33,480 nt of DNA. Origin: Bacteroidales bacterium (GTDB lineage Bacteria; Bacteroidota; Bacteroidia; Bacteroidales; WCHB1-69). The stretch is taken from NCBI GenBank assembly GCA_017962845.1, contig JAGCUN010000031.1:1-33480 (forward strand), read 5' to 3'. Below are positions 1-7,400 of this stretch, in pieces. Made by a program: the position numbers and the translations under genes. Positions within the stretch are counted from its first letter, which is position 1. Each line of letters begins with the position of its first letter. The notes beneath the pieces are model-generated. The model was given only the letters and a program-made list of their open reading frames with translations, was not told the origin of the DNA and did not search any database.

Positions 1-28
1 CAGTTTTCAGTTTTCAGTTTTCAATTTT
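1..28. repeat. Short heptanucleotide tandem repeat
   Basis: Three perfect copies of CAGTTTT are followed by one CAATTTT and a partial copy. They lie just downstream of the pgk stop codon on the minus strand. This looks like low-complexity intergenic DNA and no function is visible. The array may extend left of the window. Confidence 0.7.
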
Positions 29-36
29 CAACTTCC

Positions 37-1233
37 CTACTTGTCCTCGTTGAGTGCCTTGATGCCGGGGAGTTCGCGACCCTCAAGGTATTCCAGCATG
101 GCGCCGCCGCCGGTGCTGATGTACGACACCTGGTTGGCGAGATGGTAGTTGTTGACTGCCGCGATGGAGTCACCGCCACCGATGAGCGAGAATGCGCCCG
201 ACATGGTAGCCACGGCCACACACAATGCCACCGACTGGGTACCCTTCTCGAAGTTCGGGAACTCGTAAACGCCTACCGGGCCGTTCCACAGGATGGTGTT
301 GGCGTTCTTGATGATGGCCGCAAACTTGCGGATGGTGCGGGGACCGATGTCCATACCCTCCCACCCTTCGGGAATATCGTTGTGGGTGGTGATGTATTGG
401 TTGGCGTTATTGTCGAACTTGTCGGCGCAGATGTTGTCGATGGGCAGATAGATGTCCACGCCCTTGAGGTGTGCGCGGTTGATGATGTCCTTGGCAACGG
501 GAATCATATCCTCTTCCAGCAGCGAGTTGCCGATCTTCACGCCCATAGCATGGAGGAAGGTGTAGCTCATGCCGCCGGCGATGATGAGGTTATCGACTTT
601 GTCGAGCAGGTGGGTGATGATTTTGAGTTTGGAAGACACCTTGCTGCCGCCGATGATAGCCGTGAAGGGATGACCGGCGTTGTTGAGCACCATGTCGAGG
701 TTGGAGGCCTCCTCATAGAGCAGGTAGCCGGCGTAGCACTGGCCGGGGAAGAACTTCGTGATGGTGGCGGTGGAGGCGTGTGCGCGGTGGGCGGTGCCGA
801 AAGCGTCGTTGACATACAGGTCGCCGAGACGGGCGATCTGACGGGCGAAATTCTCGTCGCCGGCCTCTTCTTCGGCGTGGAAGCGCAGGTTTTCGAGCAG
901 CGCCACCTCACCGGGTTTCAGGGTCGCCACCTTCTTCTCCACATCAGCGTCGAGCACATCGCCGAGGAACTGCACGGGTGTGCCGAGCACCTCGGAAGCC
1001 TTGCTGACGATATGCTTCAGCGAGAACTTGTCGGCGGCCACACCCTTCGGACGGCCCAGGTGCGACATGAGGATGGCGATGCCGCCCTCGTCCTGGATCT
1101 TCTTCACCGTGGCGATGGTGCGCACGATGCGGGTGGTGTCGGTCACCTCCAATTGTTCGTTCAGCGGCACATTATAGTCCACTCTCACCAGTACTTTCTT
1201 CCCTTTCAAGGGAGCCAAATCGATAGATTTCAT
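37..1233 (-). CDS. pgk: Phosphoglycerate kinase
   Basis: A complete 398-residue protein, within the usual bacterial length of about 390-420. It catalyses the reversible transfer of phosphate from 1,3-bisphosphoglycerate to ADP in cytosolic glycolysis. Visible family signatures are RVDYNVPL near the N-terminus, MSHLGRPKG, NDAFGTAHRAHAST, the hinge and nucleotide region GGSKVSSKL, WNGPVGVYEF, and the C-terminal GGGDSIAAV and STGGGAMLEYLEG nucleotide-binding loops. The start MKSIDLAPLKGKK is the first Met and matches the family N-terminus. The gene lies 24 nt downstream of the Pro/Glu-repeat gene on the same strand. No TAnnTTTG promoter is visible between them, so co-transcription is likely. Nothing in the protein looks damaged. 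Confidence 0.98.
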   Translation of the reverse strand: MKSIDLAPLKGKKVLVRVDYNVPLNEQLEVTDTTRIVRTIATVKKIQDEGGIAILMSHLGRPKGVAADKFSLKHIVSKASEVLGTPVQFLGDVLDADVEKKVATLKPGEVALLENLRFHAEEEAGDENFARQIARLGDLYVNDAFGTAHRAHASTATITKFFPGQCYAGYLLYEEASNLDMVLNNAGHPFTAIIGGSKVSSKLKIITHLLDKVDNLIIAGGMSYTFLHAMGVKIGNSLLEEDMIPVAKDIINRAHLKGVDIYLPIDNICADKFDNNANQYITTHNDIPEGWEGMDIGPRTIRKFAAIIKNANTILWNGPVGVYEFPNFEKGTQSVALCVAVATMSGAFSLIGGGDSIAAVNNYHLANQVSYISTGGGAMLEYLEGRELPGIKALNEDK

Positions 1234-1257
1234 AGGTTTATATTTTTAATGATTGAT

Positions 1258-2292
1258 TTACACGAATTTTCTTCTCACCAGGTCGCAAAGGGCAAGGTAG
1301 GCCGAAGAGTCTGTATCCCACGAATAGTATTTTTTCAGCATGTCGATGGTGAGGAAAGCCTCGTCAATATTTTGGCACATGTTCAGTTTCTGGATAGCCT
1401 TGCTGAAATCCTCGCCTTTCCCCTTGAAAAGCTCCTTAATATATAAGAATTTATCGTTCAACGAGATAGCCTTCGACAAATCATCAATGTGGGAGTGCTG
1501 GAACTGAGCGGCCAGAGAGTTGTCTTCCTTTCCGAGCAGGTCGTTGAGCGAGCGTTTGGGCTGGGGAGCGGGGGCAGGTTCTTCGGGGAAAAGTTCAGCA
1601 GGCACGGGCTGGTAGTGAGACTGAGGCTGGGGTATCGGTTCGGGAGCGGGAGCGGGAGTGGGAGTGGGAGCGGGAGTTGGAGTGGGAGCGGGAGCGGGAG
1701 TGGGATGATGGATAGGTTCCGGCTGCGGTTCGGGTTCGGGTTCGCGAATCGGTTCCGGTTCTACGACAGGTTCCGGTTCTACGACAGGCTCCGGCTTGAC
1801 GACGGGTTCCGGTTCTACGACAGGTTCGGGTTCAGCGACGGGCTTTTCCACTTCGAGGTAGGACAAAATATCGGGAACGGGCTCGGGGGCGACGATCTTT
1901 GCGGGTTCGGGCTGCGGGGCCGGTTCGGGAACTGGTTCCGGCTCTACAATGCGGACAGGTTCCGGCTCTGGTTCAGGTACGACGACCTTGACGGGTTCGG
2001 GCTCCGGCGCAGGAGCTGGCTCAACGAATCGGGTGCGGGGTTCAATTTTGAGGACACGAATAGGGTTCGGCGCTGGCTTGGTCTCAGGCTCCTGTACGGG
2101 TTCCGGCTCGATGGTGGGGGCAGCGGCCTGGGAGCATTGCAGCACGTTGAGATAGGCATCGCGCAGCAGCTGCAGGGTCAGATCACGCTCTATGGGGGTG
2201 ACGGGAAGACGATTCTCGGCGATAAGTGCCAACTTGCTAGCGATTTGCGCTAAATCTTCATAAATTTTCGATTTTTGTTCAAAATTATTCAT
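1258..2292 (-). CDS. Pro/Glu-repeat protein with conserved C-terminal helical domain
   Basis: A 344-residue protein of unknown function. Residues 1-55 look helical ([18 protein letters not shown] and onward). Residues about 60-245 are almost entirely Pro, Glu, Val and Ala in repeats such as EPEPVV and PTPAPTP. The last 100 residues form a folded-looking domain running from [16 protein letters not shown] to the terminal [12 protein letters not shown], with a ...[14 protein letters not shown]... core. I recognise this C-terminal type as common in Bacteroidota hypothetical proteins but cannot name it. There is no signal peptide or membrane segment, so it is probably cytoplasmic, with the repeat acting as an extended spacer between two folded ends. 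It is divergent from tdk and lies directly upstream of pgk. Confidence 0.85.
   Translation of the reverse strand: MNNFEQKSKIYEDLAQIASKLALIAENRLPVTPIERDLTLQLLRDAYLNVLQCSQAAAPTIEPEPVQEPETKPAPNPIRVLKIEPRTRFVEPAPAPEPEPVKVVVPEPEPEPVRIVEPEPVPEPAPQPEPAKIVAPEPVPDILSYLEVEKPVAEPEPVVEPEPVVKPEPVVEPEPVVEPEPIREPEPEPQPEPIHHPTPAPAPTPTPAPTPTPAPAPEPIPQPQSHYQPVPAELFPEEPAPAPQPKRSLNDLLGKEDNSLAAQFQHSHIDDLSKAISLNDKFLYIKELFKGKGEDFSKAIQKLNMCQNIDEAFLTIDMLKKYYSWDTDSSAYLALCDLVRRKFV
1641..1706. repeat. Hexamer repeat tract encoding Pro-Thr/Pro-Ala spacer
   Basis: Roughly eleven copies of GGGAGC or GGGAGT on the plus strand, coding on the minus strand for the APTPTPAP stretch of the Pro/Glu-repeat protein. The unit is a multiple of three, so copy-number change would keep the frame. 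Confidence 0.75.
1751..1840. repeat. 18-bp in-frame tandem repeat (about five copies)
   Basis: Units begin at 1751, 1769, 1787, 1805 and 1823. The units at 1751, 1769 and 1805 are identical (GGTTCCGGTTCTACGACA) and the other two are diverged. Read on the minus strand each encodes VVEPEP or a close variant. Exact identity among three copies suggests recent duplication and possible length variation between strains. Confidence 0.85.
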
Positions 2293-2323
2293 ATTAAAAG
2301 AGGCTAATGGTATTTATTTTTTA

Positions 2324-2331
2324 TAAATTTG
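2324..2331 (+). promoter_or_regulatory. Candidate -7 element for tdk
   Basis: TAAATTTG matches the Bacteroidota TAnnTTTG consensus, 55 nt before the tdk ATG. It overlaps a small hairpin, TTTGCG-TT-CGCAAA at 2328-2341. I see no good -33 TTG. Confidence 0.55.
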
Positions 2332-2350
2332 CGTTCGCAAAAAAATCGGA

Positions 2351-2358
2351 CAAAATTA
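2351..2358 (-). promoter_or_regulatory. Candidate -7 element for the Pro/Glu-repeat gene and pgk
   Basis: Read on the minus strand this is TAATTTTG, a match to TAnnTTTG, 58 nt upstream of the start at 2292. It is divergent from and adjacent to the tdk element. No -33 motif is found at the usual spacing, so support is modest. Confidence 0.4.
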
Positions 2359-2386
2359 CAATTTTTTTTTCAATAATTTCATCAAA

Positions 2387-2980
2387 ATGTATAGAGAAAC
2401 CAAAGTTAATCGGAATACCAACAGAGGGTGGATAGAAGTGGTGTGCGGATCGATGTTTTCGGGAAAAACTGAGGAATTGCTGCGAAGAATCAAGCGGGCG
2501 AACTTCGCCAACCAAAAAATCGAGCTTTTCAAGCCTGCCATCGATGTGCGTTACGATGAAGAGGAGGTGGTATCGCACGACTCGCACTCCATGATTTCGA
2601 CCCCCGTGCACAACTCCGCTGAGATTCTTTTGTATGTGAATATTGAAGATGTGGAAGTGGTAGGCATTGATGAAGTGCAGTTCTTTGATGATGGGATTGT
2701 TGAAGTTTGTAATAAATTGGCTAATAGCGGAATACGGGTTATTGTGGCGGGCTTGGATATGGATTATTTAGGACAGCCTTTTGCCTGCATGCCGAAATTG
2801 ATGGCCATTGCGGAGTATGTTACTAAGACGCACGCCATCTGTGTAAAATGCGGCGACCAGGCGCAGTTTTCGCACCGTCTGGTGGCCAACTCTCAGCAGG
2901 TGCTTCTGGGCGAGAAAGACAGCTATGAACCCCTGTGCCGCCACTGCTATAATGAGGTGATGAAAATAGAAAATGAGTGA
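2387..2980 (+). CDS. tdk: Thymidine kinase (type II)
   Basis: A 197-residue cytosolic salvage enzyme that phosphorylates thymidine with ATP to give dTMP. The P-loop [12 protein letters not shown] lies at about residues 21-32. The Walker B-like segment [11 protein letters not shown] and the lasso-domain [13 protein letters not shown] are both present. The zinc-binding cysteines CVKC and CRHC sit near the C-terminus. Length and motif order match the homotetrameric Tdk family. The N-terminal extension [18 protein letters not shown] before the P-loop is typical of Bacteroidota copies. It is divergently transcribed from the pgk unit. Confidence 0.97.
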   Translation: MYRETKVNRNTNRGWIEVVCGSMFSGKTEELLRRIKRANFANQKIELFKPAIDVRYDEEEVVSHDSHSMISTPVHNSAEILLYVNIEDVEVVGIDEVQFFDDGIVEVCNKLANSGIRVIVAGLDMDYLGQPFACMPKLMAIAEYVTKTHAICVKCGDQAQFSHRLVANSQQVLLGEKDSYEPLCRHCYNEVMKIENE

Positions 2981-3028
2981 TAGGTAAAACATTTTCACTT
3001 AAAATTTCATCAATTTAAAAATAAGTTG

Positions 3029-3036
3029 TATCTTTG
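3029..3036 (+). promoter_or_regulatory. -7 promoter element for the lipoprotein pair
   Basis: TATCTTTG, a match to TAnnTTTG, lies 32 nt before the first lipoprotein ATG, in the AT-rich gap after tdk. Confidence 0.65.
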
Positions 3037-3067
3037 CCGCGCAAATTGTGCATTATAAAATCTTAAT

Positions 3068-3301
3068 ATGAAAGTGATGAAAAAATGCCTTGTTAGTGCC
3101 GCCCTTTTGCTTTTAGCGGTTGTGCTTTTCTCCGCATGCGAGAAAAATTGTCTCTGCAAAACCACCCGCGTCACCGCTACCACCAACGATTCCCGCGTAG
3201 ATGATATGGGTAAGATGTCTGAAAAGAAATGCCTCGAATACAATGGTACCGTCAACGATGGAGAAGGTGTGGTGCGTACCATCGATTGTCATCTCGATTA
3301 A
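3068..3301 (+). CDS. Small Cys-rich lipoprotein (paralogue 1)
   Basis: A 77-residue predicted lipoprotein of unknown function. Residues 1-25 form a signal peptide (MKVMKKCLVSAALLLLAVVL) with lipobox LFSAC, so lipidation is expected at the Cys after FSA. The mature part starts CEKNCLCK and ends with a second cysteine pair in KKCLEYNG...TIDCHLD. The gene directly downstream has the same plan: a C-x3-C-x-C-K start, a Lys-rich EC or KC pair and a terminal T-x-x-C. These look like tandem paralogues. The two genes share a promoter at 3029 and a terminator at 3663. It probably sits at the inner or outer membrane facing the periplasm. Confidence 0.8.
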   Translation: MKVMKKCLVSAALLLLAVVLFSACEKNCLCKTTRVTATTNDSRVDDMGKMSEKKCLEYNGTVNDGEGVVRTIDCHLD

Positions 3302-3333
3302 TCATTGAAAATTAAAAACTTAAATATTGTATC

Positions 3334-3642
3334 ATGAAAAAAGTTCTTTGTATTTGCTTTGCTTTGGCTATCGTAGTTGCTATGATTTCATGCCAAAAAG
3401 AGTGCGTCTGCAAAAAGGATGTCAGCTACCTCGAAAATCCTGACACCACCGCCGTCGTTGACACGACCAACACCGACAGCACTGCCACCACCACCACTGA
3501 CAATTCCGCCACCATGGACTCCATCATGCTGAATGCTCATCATATCTATGACAAGCGTGAGTGTGAGTACCTGAACATCTCCGACACCAACGTCTATGAG
3601 GTGACCACCCTCACCTGCTCCATGGTCAAGAAAGAGAAATAA
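3334..3642 (+). CDS. Small Thr-rich lipoprotein (paralogue 2)
   Basis: A 102-residue predicted lipoprotein. The signal peptide MKKVLCICFALAIVVAMISC ends in a lipobox (MISC). The mature protein begins CQKECVCKKD, matching the CEKNCLCK start of the preceding gene. It then carries a low-complexity Thr/Asp/Ser insert (about residues 45-65) absent from the first copy. The closing region DKRECEYLNISD...VTTLTCSMV aligns with EKKCLEYNGTV...VRTIDCHL of paralogue 1. Function is unknown. It starts 32 nt after its partner and is followed by a strong terminator, so the two form a bicistron. Confidence 0.8.
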   Translation: MKKVLCICFALAIVVAMISCQKECVCKKDVSYLENPDTTAVVDTTNTDSTATTTTDNSATMDSIMLNAHHIYDKRECEYLNISDTNVYEVTTLTCSMVKKEK

Positions 3643-3662
3643 AAATTATTTTGCAAACTCGA

Positions 3663-3692
3663 GGCCGTCTGTTTTCAGATGGCCTTTTTTTT
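3663..3692 (+). terminator. Rho-independent terminator after the lipoprotein pair
   Basis: The stem GGCCGTCTG (3663-3671), loop TTTT and stem CAGATGGCC (3676-3684) pair over 9 bp with one G-U, followed by eight T residues. It lies 20 nt after the stop at 3642. Confidence 0.9.
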
Positions 3693-3701
3693 CATATTGC
3701 C

Positions 3702-4238
3702 ATGACTGATTTCAAAGACCAGGACGACCTGCTGCGGTCTAAACAAGTGTTGGAGGTTTTCGCCATCGCTTCAGAATATTGTCTGTTTATCGACAAGATT
3801 GAGCAGACCACTCCCGATAAGGCATTGCCTTTCCTACAGAGCATTTTGCCGGCCATCTACCTGAAGGGGGCGATGCTGCCGGATGTGGAGGTGCAGGATG
3901 AATCGGCCAACGAGCGCTTCGTGACCGAAGAGGAGTATGAAACCCTGCGCTACCGTCTCGCCCAGTTTTTCGACACCCGCGACTTTTTCTCCACCGTTGA
4001 CCTCAGCGAGGGCAGCATCGAGTCGGTGCCCACCTCCCTGTCGGAGTTGCTTGCCGACATCTACACCGACCTCAAGGATTTCCTTATCCTGTATGCCAAG
4101 GAGAGCCGCAGCGCGAAAGAAAATGCCGTGGCCGCCTGTCACTACTACTACCATCTGGGCTGGGGCAGCCGCATCGCGACCGCCCTCCCGCAGATTCACC
4201 ACCTCGTGGCCGCCGACATTCTCGCAGAGGAAGAATAG
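3702..4238 (+). CDS. DUF5063 domain protein
   Basis: A 178-residue protein that I recognise as DUF5063-like. Features include VLEVFAIASEYCLFIDKI at the N-terminus, FLQSILPAIYLKGAMLPDVE, and a C-terminal ESRSAKENAVAACHYYYHLGWGSR helix region. It is mostly alpha-helical with no signal peptide, so cytosolic. No biochemical role is known to me. I chose ATG 3702 because the in-frame upstream TTG at 3651 would place coding sequence through the terminator hairpin at 3663-3692. The gene begins only 9 nt after that terminator's T-run, and I see no separate consensus promoter, so some read-through may feed it. Confidence 0.75.
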   Translation: MTDFKDQDDLLRSKQVLEVFAIASEYCLFIDKIEQTTPDKALPFLQSILPAIYLKGAMLPDVEVQDESANERFVTEEEYETLRYRLAQFFDTRDFFSTVDLSEGSIESVPTSLSELLADIYTDLKDFLILYAKESRSAKENAVAACHYYYHLGWGSRIATALPQIHHLVAADILAEEE

Positions 4239-4347
4239 GGCACGTGAGGCATAACTGATGATGATTGTGGTCAATAAGTTTAATATAATTTATTGATTGA
4301 CAATATATTACCCCCCCTATTTCTATCAATAATTTTTCATAAAACTA

Positions 4348-4377
4348 TTGCTCATTACAAAATAATGCGTAACTTTG
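4348..4377 (+). promoter_or_regulatory. Promoter of the MG2 protein gene
   Basis: A -33 TTG at 4348-4350 and a -7 TAACTTTG at 4370-4377 are separated by 19 bp, the expected Bacteroidota spacing. The ATG lies 26 nt downstream at 4404. Confidence 0.8.
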
Positions 4378-4403
4378 CCGCATTGTTTTAAAACCCGAAC
4401 GTC

Positions 4404-7400
4404 ATGCAGCGCAAAGTTTTGTTTTTCACCATATTAGTATGGGCATCCCTCATCGGTTTCGCCCAAGAGAGCACATCGTCGGTGCAGAAGAGGAGTCTCC
4501 CGCTCACCACCCGCTTCAAGGATTGCGAGGAGGCTATCACCAGTCTGACAAAGGAGCTGCACGAGTGTGACTCGCTGCTTGCCCGACAGCCCGACAGCCG
4601 CCCGCTCATCATCGAGCGCGCCATCTGCTGCAACCTCCTCGCCGAATACCACCTCCAGAATCTTCAGCAAAAAGATGCAAAAGAGTCTTACGATACTTAT
4701 TTGTCTCGGGTTTTTGAAGACTCAGTTCAGCTTGACGAAGAACCGGAGCATGACTTGTCGTATTACTACCAGCAGATTATAGGGTACTACCAACAGTCGT
4801 TGCAACACGCCGAGGTGCTTCAGTCGGAACCGATTGCGCCGTATCGGGAATACATCACCTACCGGTGGCTGGCAGACTATGTACCCACCCTCTACAACCT
4901 GCTGGCCTGCAACTACGGACAGTTTCTCTACTATGCGAAAAGTGATGTGTACTACCCCTTCTCCCTGTATCAGCCCGTGCTGTACGCCACCCCCGAGGAG
5001 TTTGTGAAAGGCTCTGTCGTAATGGTGGATAGCGCCTCATTAGACTATCTTTATTTTCGTCTTTCACAAGAGGTTACGAAGAGAAATTTTAAAGACCACT
5101 TCGACCTGCCGGTCATTCGCTGGACCCTCGAACGGCTGCAAAAACTGTTGGATAAGTCGCATGAGCAGCAGCTGGAATGGGTGGAAGCCACCCTGTTGCA
5201 GTTGGCCACCACCTATCGCAACAGCGCCGCCTACAGCGACATCTGCTACCAGCTCGGCAAGTTCTATAGCGGCAACATTATGGATATTATGGATATGTTT
5301 TCTGCCCATTTCCCCAGGCACTACCAGCTTGACAAGGCCTACTACTGGTACTCTGAGGGGTCGGTTTCCTCCATGGGCCATCCCGATGATTTCACCAGAG
5401 AGTCGCGAGCCGCCTGTCTGACCTTAAAGGACTCAATCAGATTCTTTGAGCTGGATATGCACAGACCGTTTTCTCCCAGCCCGCAGCTGTTGCAGACGGT
5501 CAGCTACAATTGCGATACGATTTACTTTGCGGTAACCCAAGGGGTTCGTGGTCCTGGAATGCTCTTCCGGCAGAAAGACCTTCTTTTCGATACTATTATT
5601 GCGGTGGAGCGGCATGGACTATTCTCCATTGACACTACGCTCTTCGTTCTCCCCTCTTTGTCTGAGGGAAGATATTCGATCTGGATTGACACGCTGCCTT
5701 TTTTGGCACAGGGAGAAAAGGAACATCTCTGGCATTATAAGAAGAGAGACGAACACCGTCCTCGTCGTTACGTGACCAACGTGAGTGGTACGGTGAAAGC
5801 CGTTTTTAGCACCCCCAACACCTTCACGGGCATTGCCATGGATTATCGCACCGGTGCCCCCGTGGCGCACGAATCTTTCAGGTTGACCCATGAAGGGTTT
5901 TATTATGATGTGTTTTTGAGAATGGTGTCCTCAAAAAAGGACGGTCGGGCGTTTGTGAAGAATTCATATAGGAAAGAGCGCGGTTTGAATGGTGTTTCTA
6001 CAAGTTTCAATTCGCTTTCTGATGAGAGTACCAACAGGAAAGCCGCCTGCTTTTATACCGACCGTATGGTTTATCGTCCGGGACAGACGGTAGAGTTGAA
6101 GGCCATCTTTGCGAAAGAGAATGCCCGAAAACAGTTGGTGCCTTACCGCCAAAAAAAGATTGTGCTGTATTGGATCCATCAAGGGGATAATCTTCTTCGT
6201 ACCGACACCCTCAAAACCAACTCGTTAGGCTCTGTCGCCTCCCAGCTGAAGCTGCCTGACGACCTACAGCCGGGACAGGTGAAAGTGGTTGCAAGAATTT
6301 TACACCATTATGTAAAACATCGTCGTGTAGTATATGCGCATAGTGACGGATGGTATGACAGAATGTATAGGCGCATCAACCGATACAGCTTGGGCCGCAC
6401 CTATTTGCAGGTGGAGGAGTACAAGCTGCCGCATTTCGAGGTGGAGCTGGCACAGCCGGAAGGAAAGATTTGCTGGGGTGACAGCGTGACAGTGAGAGGA
6501 AACGTGAAGGCCTACGCCGGGTACGACATCCACGATGCTCACATCACCTACAAAGTTTATGGAACGATGAACTCCCAGGAGTTGCTGACCGGCATGGGCA
6601 CTGTGGAGAGCGATGCCTACGGCAACTTTGAGCTGAAAACCATGCTCTACGACCTCAACGGCGGAAGAAGTGCGTGGTGCAAGGTGAAGGTGACGGCCAC
6701 CGACGAGATGGGGGAAACCTGCGATGCGGAGATCTCCTTCCCTGCCACCGCTCCCGACCCCTTCATCCAGTTCGACTTGCCCGAGATGATGCGCAGCGGG
6801 GAGCTTTCCCAACATCCCGTAGCGGTGCGAATTGCCGACACCGTCCATGCGGGCTCGCAGGTGTGGGCGCATTACCGTATTGAGCAGCTCACACGGCCCG
6901 ACCATTTCATGCGGCCGACGTCTATCACCCGTTCGGATGCGACGGAGCGTTTCGGGAAGCAATTCCCGCAACTGGCTTTCCATGGCGAGGATCGGGTAGA
7001 GAACTGGCCTGTACATTCGATAGCGGAGGAGGGCGACTTCCTCATCACCAGCAACTCGATGTTCACGTTGCCGAATCTGCCAGCCGGTACCTACCGCGTG
7101 ACCTGTCAGCCGACAGGCGTGAGCGGCGACCGCTGGAACTTGCCGCCCGCCCACTTCAGCGTTTATAATCCCGAATTGAATGTGTCGCCGCTCTATGTGG
7201 GTGCGCAGGCTTGGGTGGATGAGCAGGAGGCCTACCCCGGCGACACCGTGCACTTCCACCTCTGCTCCGCCATCGACCAGGGCACACTTTATGTGGATCT
7301 GTTCAGTCTGCGCGGACGCATCACGGCCTTCAACCTGACCGACTGCCACTATCACGATTTTTCGTACGTGGTGCAGCCGGAGGATTCGGTAGAGCTGCTG

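Noticed and set aside
142..1446. 434-codon plus-strand open frame opposite pgk
   Set aside because: It is antisense to an intact pgk and the following gene, has no family motifs, and owes its length to high-GC codon usage on the other strand.
1489..2253. Gly-Ser and Arg-Phe rich plus-strand frame
   Set aside because: It is the mirror image of the Pro/Glu repeat tract; the minus-strand frame has conserved folded ends and this one does not.
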